A stretch of DNA of 64,000 nt from Prochlorococcus sp. AG-347-K16 (GTDB lineage: Bacteria; Cyanobacteriota; Cyanobacteriia; PCC-6307; Cyanobiaceae), in the NCBI GenBank assembly GCA_003281405.1, contig QCCD01000001.1:185494-249493 (forward strand), read 5' to 3'. Positions 45,066-54,029 of the stretch are shown here, one piece after another. The notes under the pieces were generated by a model. The model made no database searches, was not told where the DNA came from, and saw only the letters and a program-made list of their open reading frames with translations. Numbering within the stretch: position 1 is the first letter of the stretch; every line of letters begins with the position of its first letter. The translations under genes were made by a program, and so were the position numbers.

Positions 45066-45148
45066 ATTAAATAATTTATATATATAAGATAGAGAAAATT
45101 TCTAAAAGATCTATACTTTGTGATTACAAATTAATTATTAATACAAAT

Positions 45149-46597
45149 TTAGAATACAGGTCTATTCTTTATTACCTGAGCATCAATTTCAAAAATATTT
45201 GCGGCATTCAAAATTCTATCTTCTTCTAATACATTTCCTATTAATTGCATACCTACAGGTAATCCTTTAGTATCAAAACCACAAGGAATACTTATTGCAG
45301 GTAGCCCGGCTAAATTAACAGGAACAGTTAATAAATCAGACAAATACATCGAAAGTGGATCATTGATGAAATCACCCTTCAAAAAAGCGGTAGTTGGACA
45401 AGTTGGGGTTAATAAAAGATCTACTTTCTTAAAAGCATTATCAAAATCGTTTCTTATAAGTGTCCTAACTTTCTGTGCCTTTTTGTAATAGGCATCCGTG
45501 TATCCAGCTGATAATGCATAAGTCCCTATCAAAATTCTTCTTTGCACTTCATCTCCAAATCCTTCAGCTCTACTTTTAGATGTCATATCTATAAGATTTA
45601 ATCCATCATTGGATCTATACCCATATTTGACTCCATCGTATCTAGCTAGATTTGCTGAGGCCTCAGATGGTGCGATAACATAATATGTTGCAATTCCGTC
45701 GTTAAATCTGGGACATTCAACTTCGATAATTTCAGCTCCTAAAGTTTTGAATCTATCAACTCCGGAAAGAACAGATTCCTTAACTTCTGAATTAAGGCCC
45801 GGGTGTTCAAAACATTCTTTAATGATTCCAATTTTTAAACCTTTTATGGATTTATTTAAATCAGCCAAATAATTTGGCACTGTTTTATCAAGACATGTTG
45901 AGTCAAAGGGGTCTTTACCAGATATTGAATAAAGTATTTCAGCGGCATCTGAGACATTATTTGTAATTGGGCCAATTTGATCAAGAGAGCTAGCAAATGC
46001 TACCAGTCCCCATCTACTAACTCTGCCATAAGTAGGTTTAAGACCTACAACCCCACAAAAAGATGCTGGCTGTCTTATTGATCCTCCTGTGTCAGAACCT
46101 AAAGCAGCAGCGCAAAATCCAGCAGCGACTGAAGCAGCACTACCGCCAGAACTTCCTCCTGGCACTCTATTAATATCCCAAGGATTTGAAGTAACACCAA
46201 ATAGAGAAGTTTCCGTTGAACTACCCATTGCAAATTCATCTAAATTTGTTTTTCCTAAACAAATTCCTCCTGAAGACCATAATTTACTTGAAGCTGTAGC
46301 TTCATAGGGTGCAACAAAATTTTTGAGCATTTTACTTGCACAAGTGGTTGCAACACCTTTAGTACAAATATTATCCTTGACAGCTATTGGTATCCCAGCA
46401 AGCGGGGGTAGATCTTCATTATTTTGAATTAATTTGTCTATTTTCTCAGCCTGCGAGATAGCACTATCTTTTGTAGTACAAATATATGAATTAATTTCAG
46501 GATCTTTATGATCGATTTTGGCAAAAATATCATTAACTAGTTCTTTGACAGAAGCATTATTACTAACGATTTCCTTTCTGAAAGAATTAAAATTCAT
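45149..46597 (-). CDS. gatA: Glutamyl-tRNA(Gln) amidotransferase subunit A
   Basis: Amidase subunit of GatCAB that generates ammonia from glutamine to convert Glu-tRNA(Gln) to Gln-tRNA(Gln). The 482 residues carry the amidase Ser-cisSer-Lys triad: lysine in [14 protein letters not shown], serines in [14 protein letters not shown] and [15 protein letters not shown]. Length is normal. It is flanked by DUF1816 (upstream) and dnaE (downstream) on the same strand; gatB and gatC are not in this window. Confidence 0.96.
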   Translation of the reverse strand: MNFNSFRKEIVSNNASVKELVNDIFAKIDHKDPEINSYICTTKDSAISQAEKIDKLIQNNEDLPPLAGIPIAVKDNICTKGVATTCASKMLKNFVAPYEATASSKLWSSGGICLGKTNLDEFAMGSSTETSLFGVTSNPWDINRVPGGSSGGSAASVAAGFCAAALGSDTGGSIRQPASFCGVVGLKPTYGRVSRWGLVAFASSLDQIGPITNNVSDAAEILYSISGKDPFDSTCLDKTVPNYLADLNKSIKGLKIGIIKECFEHPGLNSEVKESVLSGVDRFKTLGAEIIEVECPRFNDGIATYYVIAPSEASANLARYDGVKYGYRSNDGLNLIDMTSKSRAEGFGDEVQRRILIGTYALSAGYTDAYYKKAQKVRTLIRNDFDNAFKKVDLLLTPTCPTTAFLKGDFINDPLSMYLSDLLTVPVNLAGLPAISIPCGFDTKGLPVGMQLIGNVLEEDRILNAANIFEIDAQVIKNRPVF

Positions 46598-46627
46598 TTC
46601 TTAAATTATTTCTTAAAATTATAGTTA

Positions 46628-46843
46628 TTAAGCAGTAAGTGGTTCTTCTTTATTGCAACGAACCAAACTATGTTTAATATTCTTAGACCCTTCCTCAGAG
46701 AGGTCTTTAATAAAAGAAGGCATATTTTCTTTTAAACTTCGTTTAGTAATAAATGGACCATACCAGTAAATTGCACTGGGTTCATCTGTTTCAATTTTAG
46801 CCCACCAGGCTAATCCGAGTTTGTTTCCAAAATTTCTGATCAA
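46628..46843 (-). CDS. DUF1816 protein
   Basis: A 71-residue protein with the DUF1816 core LAWWAKIETDEPSAIYWYGPF, seen as WWAKIETDEP and YWYGPFITKRSL. The family is cyanobacteria-specific and shares features with phycobilisome-linker-like CpcD modules, but has no firmly known function. In this frame the only start is TTG at 46841-46843 without a Shine-Dalgarno. A promoter-proximal ATG at 46863-46865 is separated from it by an A7 run (on the coding strand); removing one A would fuse MAKKAKK to the TTG frame. The true N-terminus is therefore uncertain. Confidence 0.8.
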   Translation of the reverse strand: MIRNFGNKLGLAWWAKIETDEPSAIYWYGPFITKRSLKENMPSFIKDLSEEGSKNIKHSLVRCNKEEPLTA

Positions 46844-46880
46844 TTTTTTTGGCCTTTTTGGCCATCAATTCTTGTTAAAT

Positions 46881-46908
46881 ATTATACAATTTTTAAGTGA
46901 AAATTCAA
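46881..46908 (-). promoter_or_regulatory. Sigma70-type promoter for the DUF1816 gene
   Basis: On the minus strand TTGAAT (46903-46908) and TATAAT (46881-46886) are separated by 16 bases. Transcription would start near 46873-46875, about ten bases before the ATG at 46865-46863 and about 30 before the TTG used for the DUF1816 frame. Match by eye only. Confidence 0.55.
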
Positions 46909-46987
46909 GATTTTTTTATTAATCACATAAATGTATTGAAAAGACAACATTATAGAGGTCTTTAAAAAGTGATTATCAAAAATAAAA

Positions 46988-47992
46988 TTATTTACCAGTC
47001 AAGTGAAAGAGTGATATGGCGGCCGCCACAGAAGCATTTAAACTTGAAGTCTTACCTTTAAGAGGAATGCTTAATAAAAAATCGCATTTTTTTTGAGTAA
47101 GCAGAGAAATACCTTTATCTTCAGAGCCGACTATAACGACTAAAGGGGCTTTTTCTAAAAAATTAGATATGGATAATTGACCATCTCCAGACAAGCCAAC
47201 AACAAGAAAACCATTTTTCTTAAGCTCCTCAAGTGCTCTATTCAAGTTAACAACTCTACTTACTTGCAAATGTTCTAAAGCTCCAGCTGCAACCTTGGCG
47301 ACTGTTCCTGTCAAACCAGCAGATCTTCTCTGAGGAATGATGATGCCCTTGCAACCAAATGCTTCAGCTGATCTTATAATCGCACCAACATTATGTGGAT
47401 CAGTAATACCATCTAATGCAAGAATTAAAGGATTTGCACAGTTGTGTTTAGAGGAATTGATTAATTGTTCTAGGGATATTGTCTTAGAAGATGCTAATTG
47501 CAATGCAACACCTTGATGTGAAGCACCATAAGTCAATTGCGAAAGCCTATTCCAAGAAACTTCTTCAATTAAGACTCCTTTGGCTTTAAGGTCCTTAAGC
47601 AAAATATAGAATTTATCTGAAGAAAAGATCTCCGAAGTACACCAAATCCGATTTATCGCTCTATCTCTACTAAGAGCCTCGTAAACCGAATGTTTACCCC
47701 ATATCCAATCATCATAATTTCTCTTAGTATTAAACTCTTGATTATTATCATGAGTTTTATTGGAAAATTCACTATTAGATTTAAATCCTGGCCTTCTTTT
47801 TAAAGATGAAAAAGTATTATTTTTATCTTTTTTATTTAAATTTTCAACATTCTTGCTTTTAGAAGAATTGTTCAAAATTTGTTCTTTTTTTTCTAAACGA
47901 TTTGTATTCTTTTTGTGATAAACAAAATCTGAATTTTTTTTGTAATCTTTATTATTTTTTCCATTAAAGTTTTTTTTGGAGAAGTTTTTCAT
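46988..47992 (-). CDS. rlmB: 23S rRNA 2'-O-methyltransferase, SpoU/TrmH family (RlmB-like)
   Basis: SPOUT methyltransferase that probably methylates the ribose of G2251 in 23S rRNA. The 334 residues split into an extended K/N/S-rich low-complexity N-terminus (about 1-92), a substrate-binding domain beginning DDWIWGKHSVYEAL and the catalytic knot with ITDPHNVGAIIRSAEAFG (motif 1), VVIVGSEDKGIS (motif 2) and IPLKGKTSSLNASVAAAI (motif 3). The N-terminal extension is much longer than in E. coli RlmB. It starts 4 bases after the mini-III stop. Confidence 0.9.
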   Translation of the reverse strand: MKNFSKKNFNGKNNKDYKKNSDFVYHKKNTNRLEKKEQILNNSSKSKNVENLNKKDKNNTFSSLKRRPGFKSNSEFSNKTHDNNQEFNTKRNYDDWIWGKHSVYEALSRDRAINRIWCTSEIFSSDKFYILLKDLKAKGVLIEEVSWNRLSQLTYGASHQGVALQLASSKTISLEQLINSSKHNCANPLILALDGITDPHNVGAIIRSAEAFGCKGIIIPQRRSAGLTGTVAKVAAGALEHLQVSRVVNLNRALEELKKNGFLVVGLSGDGQLSISNFLEKAPLVVIVGSEDKGISLLTQKKCDFLLSIPLKGKTSSLNASVAAAISLFHLTGK

Positions 47993-47996
47993 AGGT

Positions 47997-48395
47997 TTAA
48001 TTAATATTTAATTCTAAATATTCGAAAAGTGTTGATAATCTTTGAGGATCTTTCAAAAATAGCCAGCCAATAAGCGTTTCAAAACCAGTTGCTCTGGAAT
48101 ATATGGAAGGGTCAGATGACTTTGGATATCTTTTTGTTTTATTCCTAGCACGTCTAATTAAGTCTATTTCACTAGAGTTTAATAAATGTTCAATTTGACT
48201 TAATGATTTTGATTGAGATTTAGCTTTTACTTCGTTTACAACAGATAAATGGAGATCTTTAGATTTCAAGGGGAAGTGAACATGTCTTAGTCTTTGGTGA
48301 AGCTCCCATACCGAATCTCCAAGCCAAGCAAGTTGAATAACACCTATATCCTCGGGAGATCCATATGGAATTAAGTTTTGAATCCAATAATTCAA
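47997..48395 (-). CDS. mrnC: Mini-ribonuclease III (MrnC)
   Basis: RNase III-like catalytic domain without a double-stranded RNA binding domain; in Bacillus it matures 23S rRNA ends. The 132 residues contain the conserved LAWLGDSVWELHQRLRHV (catalytic aspartate in LGDS) and the C-terminal ATGFETLIGWLFLKDPQRL with the second acidic site. The start is TTG at 48393-48395, overlapping the STAS gene stop as TTGA, so translation is coupled. rlmB follows, making a small 23S rRNA maturation unit. Confidence 0.9.
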   Translation of the reverse strand: MNYWIQNLIPYGSPEDIGVIQLAWLGDSVWELHQRLRHVHFPLKSKDLHLSVVNEVKAKSQSKSLSQIEHLLNSSEIDLIRRARNKTKRYPKSSDPSIYSRATGFETLIGWLFLKDPQRLSTLFEYLELNIN

Positions 48396-48754
48396 TTTTT
48401 TAAATAATTTAATGCATCTTCAAGGCTTGACTTCAAGTTAAGAAAATCCCCTAAACGAACAAGTTTAATTGTTTGGGCAACTCTCGAATTACCAACGACA
48501 GAGAACCCGAGTTTAGATTTTTTGCATTCTTTAGCAGTCTGAACAAGAGCTCCAAGACCCGAAGAATCTAAAAAATCTATTTTTGTAAGATTAATAACAA
48601 ATGGAAGCTCATTTTTTAAGTTATCAGTAACAAAAGTCTTAAATTGTTTTTCTGAGAAAGCATCAAGTTGTCCTTTAAAAGTAAAGACAATAACGTTTGT
48701 CTTAACATCAAGGTTTCCTCTTAAAGAAACCGTTAATTTCTGGAACTCTTCTAT
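48392..48754 (-). CDS. STAS-domain anti-sigma factor antagonist, non-canonical start codon
   Basis: An intact 120-codon frame on the minus strand ends at TGA 48392-48394. The protein has the STAS hallmark IDFLDSSGLGALVQ (S64/S65 are the usual phospho-acceptor position), GQLDAFSEKQF and the C-terminal LVRLGDFLNLKSSLEDAL. There is no ATG, GTG or TTG in frame at the 5' end: an in-frame TAA is at 48758-48760, followed by ATC (48755-48757) and ATA (48752-48754). A strong GGAGGA at 48763-48768 is well spaced for either, so AUA or AUC initiation is inferred. Its stop overlaps the mrnC start. Confidence 0.82.
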   Translation of the reverse strand: MEEFQKLTVSLRGNLDVKTNVIVFTFKGQLDAFSEKQFKTFVTDNLKNELPFVINLTKIDFLDSSGLGALVQTAKECKKSKLGFSVVGNSRVAQTIKLVRLGDFLNLKSSLEDALNYLKN

Positions 48755-48818
48755 GATTTAATTCCTCCAATAAATTAATGTATCAAATGTAATTATCAAA
48801 TCAAAAGAAAACAATATG

Positions 48819-49958
48819 TCAACATCTTTCTAACATTTGAGAAACAAATTTTTTAAATAAATAATCTGAATCATGTGGGCCAGGTCCAGCCTCTGGATGA
48901 TATTGCACACTAAATATTGGCTTATTATTAACTTCTAGGCCAGCCACAGTATTATCGTTAAGGTTGTAATGGGTTATTCTAACTATTTTCTTCGAGAGAG
49001 AATTAGGGTCTATAGCAAAACCATGATTCTGACTAGTTATCTCAATTTTATTATTTTCACCACAAGGGTGATTTAAGCCACGATGGCCGAAAGGTAACTT
49101 ATAAGTTGAACCCCCTAATGCTAATCCAAATATTTGATGACCAAGGCAAATTCCGAACATAGGTATATCACCATATTCAATAAGGGATTTTGCTAAGTCT
49201 ATACCTTCAGAAACAGAGGAAGGATCGCCTGGACCATTTGAGAAAAAAATACCATCAGGCTTGTTAGATAGAACATCATTAAGAGAGGATCGAGAGGGTA
49301 AAACCAAAACTTCACAACCATGTGATACAAGTCTATTTAGAATTGAATTTTTAATTCCAAAATCGATAGCTACTATTTTTAATTTTTTAGAAGATTCAGC
49401 ATTTCTTTTTCTTAAATCAAAAATTGTTTGTGTATGAGTTTTCCATAAATATTTTTGCTTTGTTGAAACAACTTTTGATAAATTCAATCCTTCCATCTTT
49501 GGCATATCATGAATTATCTTCAGACAACTCTCTAAATTTTTATCTTCAGAGGTAATAACTCCATTCATAGAGCCATTAGATCTTAAAATTTTAACAAGAG
49601 CTCTCGTATCAATTCCATGTAGACCTACAATATTATTCTCAACTAACCATTGATTGAAATCCTTTTTAGATCTCCAATTGCTGTTATTAGAAGAAAAATT
49701 TCTAACAATTATCCCTCTAACATTAGTATTAGATTCGGAATCTTCAAAATTAATACCAGTATTCCCAATCTCTGGATAAGTAAATGTCAGTATCTGTCCG
49801 TAATAACTTGGATCAGTAATAACTTCTTGATACCCGGTCATTCCAGTATTAAAGACTATTTCACCAATAGCTGTACCAGAAGCACCAAAATAAAATCCAG
49901 GGAATACAATTCCATTACTTAAAACTAATTTTGCGTTTTTCTTATATGGATTAATCAT
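48819..49958 (-). CDS. carA: Carbamoyl-phosphate synthase small subunit
   Basis: Glutaminase subunit feeding ammonia to CarB for carbamoyl phosphate used in arginine and pyrimidine synthesis. From the ATG at 49956-49958 the protein is 379 residues, the normal length: NAKLVLSNGIVFPG at the start, TGMTGYQEVITDPSY, then the class I glutaminase with the catalytic cysteine in GICLGHQI and the histidine in QYHPEAGPGPHDSDYLF. An in-frame upstream start at 50018 would extend into trpD and is rejected. It follows trpD by 14 bases. Confidence 0.96.
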   Translation of the reverse strand: MINPYKKNAKLVLSNGIVFPGFYFGASGTAIGEIVFNTGMTGYQEVITDPSYYGQILTFTYPEIGNTGINFEDSESNTNVRGIIVRNFSSNNSNWRSKKDFNQWLVENNIVGLHGIDTRALVKILRSNGSMNGVITSEDKNLESCLKIIHDMPKMEGLNLSKVVSTKQKYLWKTHTQTIFDLRKRNAESSKKLKIVAIDFGIKNSILNRLVSHGCEVLVLPSRSSLNDVLSNKPDGIFFSNGPGDPSSVSEGIDLAKSLIEYGDIPMFGICLGHQIFGLALGGSTYKLPFGHRGLNHPCGENNKIEITSQNHGFAIDPNSLSKKIVRITHYNLNDNTVAGLEVNNKPIFSVQYHPEAGPGPHDSDYLFKKFVSQMLERC

Positions 49959-49972
49959 CTGCGTAAAACAAA

Positions 49973-51007
49973 TTAATTTAATGATAAATAATCTTTTAAG
50001 AGTAAAAACTTTTTCCACGGATCTCCTTGATTAATCGAAAATAAAGCTTTATTAAATCCTTCATTTAAGTTATCCTCAATTCCTGCTGCCCAAAGCACTA
50101 AGGAAACATTCAATGCAACAACATCCATATGAGATTTTTGTCCAGAACCATTTAAAACAGACTTTAATATTTCCTCGTTAGAGTCAAGATCGGAAACCAC
50201 AAGCTTTTCATTAGCAATATTTTCATGGTTAAAATCTGAAATATTTATTTCTGAAAAACGTAATTCACCATTTTCAATAAACACTAATTTATTTTTCCCT
50301 TGAAGCGAAGCCTCATCAAGGCCGCCAGAACCGTGAACGACTATTGCTCTATTCATACCCATATTTAAAAGGGCGTCTCCCATAGGTTTTAAAAGATCCT
50401 CGGAAGCAACGCCCAAAACTTGCGCATTAGGCCTTAATGGATTTACCAATGGTCCTAGTTGGTTAAATATTGTCCTTATTCCAAGGGTCTTTCTTAATGG
50501 AGCAAGTTTTATTAAAGATTTATGCCAAACAGGTGCGAACAAAAAAGTTATTCCAATCTCACTTACGGCATTGATTACTTTTTCTAATGAACAATTTAAA
50601 TTCAAACCAAGATTTAACAAAACATCAGCAGAGCCAACTTTCCCACTAGCACTTTTATTTCCGTGTTTTGCAATCTTCACTCCACAAGATGCGGCTACAA
50701 ATGCTACAGCAGTTGAAATATTAAATGTATTAGCTCCATCTCCTCCAGTTCCACAAGTATCTACCAAATACAAATTTGGCCTTGCTACTGGCAATTCGCA
50801 AACATTTAAAAGTTCCTCAGCCATAGAACTTAGTTCGACACCTGTAGAGCTCTTAGCTCTCAAAGCACTCAAAAAAGCTCCTGTTTCAACATCTGAAATT
50901 TCATCATTAAGCCATCTTTGCATTAAAGATCTAGAAGTTATTTCATCAAGGTCACTTCCCTCCAACAAATTATTTAGAATTTCAGCGTTTGGGAGATTAG
51001 AAGACAT
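49973..51007 (-). CDS. trpD: Anthranilate phosphoribosyltransferase
   Basis: Transfers phosphoribose from PRPP to anthranilate in tryptophan synthesis. The 344 residues have the PRPP-binding [18 protein letters not shown], the [20 protein letters not shown] anthranilate/PRPP region (read as [17 protein letters not shown]) and the later [12 protein letters not shown]. Family length is normal. It is preceded by a DUF3288 gene (33-base gap) and followed by carA, all on the minus strand. Confidence 0.96.
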   Translation of the reverse strand: MSSNLPNAEILNNLLEGSDLDEITSRSLMQRWLNDEISDVETGAFLSALRAKSSTGVELSSMAEELLNVCELPVARPNLYLVDTCGTGGDGANTFNISTAVAFVAASCGVKIAKHGNKSASGKVGSADVLLNLGLNLNCSLEKVINAVSEIGITFLFAPVWHKSLIKLAPLRKTLGIRTIFNQLGPLVNPLRPNAQVLGVASEDLLKPMGDALLNMGMNRAIVVHGSGGLDEASLQGKNKLVFIENGELRFSEINISDFNHENIANEKLVVSDLDSNEEILKSVLNGSGQKSHMDVVALNVSLVLWAAGIEDNLNEGFNKALFSINQGDPWKKFLLLKDYLSLN

Positions 51008-51040
51008 TTATTTGTGGAAGAAAAATTATGCAGATAAGAT

Positions 51041-51337
51041 TCAATTTGAGGTATCAAAACCTGAGCCAACTAAATCTTTATTTGTATTAGAAGGCCTGAA
51101 GCTTTTTGACCAAATATTTTTTGTTTTTGTAAAAAGTTGATTTTTAGTGATCTTCCAAAAATTTAAAATTTTTTCAATATCTTTTTTAATTTCAATTTCG
51201 CCTGGGAAATTGGTATAACGATTTATTAATCTAGCTAAATTTATAAAGTCAAGATCCTCTGGTGTTTTTTTAGTGATAAGGGAATCTATAATATTCTTGT
51301 CGGTTTCATGTAATGGATGAGTTTGTTCGTTACCCAT
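51041..51337 (-). CDS. DUF3288-like protein
   Basis: A 98-residue soluble helical protein resembling the cyanobacterial DUF3288 family: EQTHPLHETDKNIIDSL near the start, then FINLARLINRYTNFPGEIEIKKD and LNFWKITKNQLFTKTKNIW. The ATG at 51335-51337 (MGNEQTH) is preferred because family members begin close to the Q-x-HPL motif; an alternative ATG at 51355 adds six residues. Function is unknown. It opens the minus-strand block that continues into trpD and carA. Confidence 0.75.
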   Translation of the reverse strand: MGNEQTHPLHETDKNIIDSLITKKTPEDLDFINLARLINRYTNFPGEIEIKKDIEKILNFWKITKNQLFTKTKNIWSKSFRPSNTNKDLVGSGFDTSN

Positions 51338-51417
51338 AAATAAATACTGAATCATTTATAAAATTAGCTCACATATTCAAAAATGAAACATTATCTTAAT
51401 CATATCGGCAAAATAAA

Positions 51418-53163
51418 ATGAAAAATTTAAAAATAAAAATCATATCTAAATACTTAAGACCTTACAAAAAAGAATTCTTATATGGAGCTTTTGCTCTCTT
51501 ATTAGTAAATATACTAAGTGTTGTAATACCCCTAGAAGTAAAAAATATAATTGACCAATTACAAAATGGGTTTTCTTCGGAATTTGTTATTTATAAATCT
51601 TTGTGGTTAATATTATTAGCTACTTGTATGGGTTTAATAAGATTATTTTCAAGACAGATTGTCTTCGGCATAGGTAGAAAAGTAGAAGTAAATCTTCGTC
51701 AAAAACTTTTTGACCATTTACTTATTCAAGATCCAGATTGGATTCAAAAAAAAGGTAGTGGAGACATTATTAGTAGAGCCACAAGTGATGTTGAGAACAT
51801 AAGAAGGCTTTTAGGTTTTACAGTTTTAAGCTTGTGCAACATTGTCTTGGCTTATTCATTCACGATTCCTTCAATGTTTTCGATAAATAAAACACTAACC
51901 ATATCAGCTTTAATGATATTTCCATTAATTCTTGGAATTGTAAGTCTATTTGGGTCCAGAATGGTTAAACAAAGAAAAGCTCAACAAGAATCATTATCAA
52001 AACTTAGTGATCTAATACAAGAAGATCTTTCTGGTATAAGCGCCATTAAAATTTATGCCCAAGAGAATGCTGAGAAAAAAGAATTTAACATTTATAATAA
52101 TGACTATCGAAATTCAGCAATAAAACTTGCAAGAACAGCGAGTACCCTATTCCCTTTGCTACAAGGGATTTCCTCAATTTCATTATTGATTTTATTATCA
52201 TTAGGAACTTTTCAATTAGAGGGTGGATTTATTTCGATAGGTGGTTTAGTAGCCTTAATTCTTTACGTAGAAAGACTTGTCTTTCCAACAGCTCTATTAG
52301 GTTTTACTTTAAATACTTTTCAACTGGGTCAAGTAAGTTTAGATCGTGTGGAAGAAATCTTTCAGAAAAAACCAAATATAATAGATAGAAAAGAAACTAA
52401 ATATTTGAAAAGAAAGGTTAAAGGATTCTTAGAAGCAAAAAACTTAACAATAAAGTATCCAGGATCAAAATTTAATTCTTTAAATAATCTCAATTTCAAA
52501 ATTGATCCCGGTGAACTTATTGCAATAGTTGGCCCAGTAGGTTGTGGCAAGACAACACTAGCAAAGTCTCTAGGACGGACTATTGAAATTCCAGATAATC
52601 AATTATTTCTAGATGAAATTGATGTAAAAACTTTAAAATTAAGCGATCTTAGAAAAAATATTTCAATCGTTCCTCAAGAAGCATTTTTATTTACTTCTAC
52701 GATCTCAGAAAACCTAAGTTTTGGAGAACCCAAAGCTTCTAAATATTTAGTTAAAGAAAGCGCAACAAAAGCTGGATTAATTGATGATATAAATAGTTTT
52801 CCACAAAGATTTAAAACTATTGTTGGTGAAAGAGGTATCACATTAAGTGGTGGACAAAGACAAAGAACTGCACTAGGAAGAGCACTACTTATTAATTCTC
52901 CTATTGTTGTTCTTGATGATGCTTTAGCAAGCGTAGATAATAAAACAGCAGCAAGAATAATAGATGAAATGAGTGATAGAAGTAATAAAACAATCATAAT
53001 GATTAGTCACCAACTTTCTGTTGCAGCTACCTGCGATAGGGTTTTAGTAATGGATAAAGGAGAAATAGTACAAGAAGGGCCTCATAAAGATTTAGTAAAA
53101 GTAAAGGGGCTATATAAAAAACTTTGGGAACGAGAACTAGCTACTAAAATTGTTAAAAGCTAA
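51418..53163 (+). CDS. ABC exporter (fused transmembrane and ATPase domains)
   Basis: A 581-residue half-transporter of the MsbA/multidrug type that would act as a homo- or heterodimer in the membrane. Six helices occupy about residues 18-300. The nucleotide-binding domain has Walker A GPVGCGKT (slightly unusual for GPTGSGKS), the Q-loop VPQEAFLF, the signature LSGGQRQR, Walker B IVVLDDALASVD and the H-loop ISHQLS. Substrate (lipid, drug or peptide) cannot be assigned. It is divergent from the DUF3288 gene and 36 bases before msrA. Confidence 0.92.
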   Translation: MKNLKIKIISKYLRPYKKEFLYGAFALLLVNILSVVIPLEVKNIIDQLQNGFSSEFVIYKSLWLILLATCMGLIRLFSRQIVFGIGRKVEVNLRQKLFDHLLIQDPDWIQKKGSGDIISRATSDVENIRRLLGFTVLSLCNIVLAYSFTIPSMFSINKTLTISALMIFPLILGIVSLFGSRMVKQRKAQQESLSKLSDLIQEDLSGISAIKIYAQENAEKKEFNIYNNDYRNSAIKLARTASTLFPLLQGISSISLLILLSLGTFQLEGGFISIGGLVALILYVERLVFPTALLGFTLNTFQLGQVSLDRVEEIFQKKPNIIDRKETKYLKRKVKGFLEAKNLTIKYPGSKFNSLNNLNFKIDPGELIAIVGPVGCGKTTLAKSLGRTIEIPDNQLFLDEIDVKTLKLSDLRKNISIVPQEAFLFTSTISENLSFGEPKASKYLVKESATKAGLIDDINSFPQRFKTIVGERGITLSGGQRQRTALGRALLINSPIVVLDDALASVDNKTAARIIDEMSDRSNKTIIMISHQLSVAATCDRVLVMDKGEIVQEGPHKDLVKVKGLYKKLWERELATKIVKS

Positions 53164-53199
53164 AAGTAATTTTTTTAATTATAATTAACTATTTAAATT

Positions 53200-53928
53200 A
53201 TGTTTAAGTTGCTAAAAAACATTATGAACAATGATGAGGTAAATTTAACTAATGATGCTTATTCATTACATAGAGTATTAAAAACAGATATCAAAAAAGA
53301 TCCTAATGTAGAAGAAGATGAAATAATTTTTGGATGTGGTTGTTTTTGGGGAGCTGAAAAATGTTTTTGGAAACTTCCAGGAGTTACCACAACTTCTGTA
53401 GGTTACGCTGGAGGTAAAAAAAACAATCCAACTTATTATGAAGTATGTTCCGGCTTAACTGGTCATTCAGAAGTTGTAAGAGTTATATGGAATAAAAGGG
53501 AAATAGATGTAAGTGATTTATTAAAAATGTTTTGGGAATGTCATGACCCTACTCAAAAAAACAGGCAAGGAAATGATTTGGGAACACAATATAGATCAGC
53601 AATATATTACAAAAATGAAAATAATATTAAAACCATATTAACCAGTAAGGAACAATATCAAACGGAACTAAGCAAAAAAAATCTTGGCTTAATTGAAACG
53701 GAAATAAAAATGATTAATTCATATTTTTATGCGGAACAATACCATCAACAATATCTTGCATCAGCTGGTAGCAGACAATATTGTTCGGCTTCACCTACAA
53801 AAGTAAAGTTAGGAGTTTTTCCTGGAAGCAACTATAAATTAGAAGACCATATATGGGAAAACTTTAATTGGGAAGTTGACAAGTGTGTATTGAGATCTGA
53901 TAACAATCCTATAAAGAATAACATTTAA
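53200..53928 (+). CDS. msrA: Peptide methionine sulfoxide reductase MsrA
   Basis: Reduces the S-epimer of methionine sulfoxide in proteins and free methionine, repairing oxidative damage in the cytosol. The catalytic motif GCGCFWGAEKCFW is at about 45-57 and the conserved VGYAGG, HSEVVRV, WECHDPTQKNRQGNDLGTQYRS and YFYAEQYHQQYL regions are all present. The 242-residue length includes a 40-residue N-terminal lead; the start could be ATG 53200 or ATG 53224. No fused MsrB domain. tRNA-Pro lies 27 bases after the stop. Confidence 0.95.
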   Translation: MFKLLKNIMNNDEVNLTNDAYSLHRVLKTDIKKDPNVEEDEIIFGCGCFWGAEKCFWKLPGVTTTSVGYAGGKKNNPTYYEVCSGLTGHSEVVRVIWNKREIDVSDLLKMFWECHDPTQKNRQGNDLGTQYRSAIYYKNENNIKTILTSKEQYQTELSKKNLGLIETEIKMINSYFYAEQYHQQYLASAGSRQYCSASPTKVKLGVFPGSNYKLEDHIWENFNWEVDKCVLRSDNNPIKNNI

Positions 53929-53955
53929 ATCAATCTAATCTTTATAGTAAAGACA

Positions 53956-54029
53956 CGGGGCGTAGCGCAGTTTGGTAGCGCACCACTTTGGGGTAGTGGG
54001 GGTCGTGGGTTCAAATCCCGCCGTTCCGA
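53956..54029 (+). tRNA. tRNA-Pro (anticodon GGG)
   Basis: A 74-nt cloverleaf: acceptor stem CGGGGCG pairs with CGTTCCG using two G-U pairs; D-arm AGCGCAGTTTGGTAGCGC; anticodon stem CCACT/AGTGG with loop TTGGGGT, anticodon GGG; T-arm with loop TTCAAAT; discriminator A. CCA is not encoded. It reads CCC/CCU codons. Its 3' end directly abuts the stop codon of an ORF on the opposite strand. Confidence 0.96.

Noticed and set aside
49959..50018. N-terminal extension of carA
   Set aside because: Would overlap the end of trpD and adds 20 hydrophobic residues not found in CarA; ATG at 49958 gives the normal length.
50571..51140. 189-codon open frame on the plus strand
   Set aside because: Antisense to trpD and DUF3288, whose motifs ([14 protein letters not shown]) are decisive; composition of the antisense product is not protein-like.
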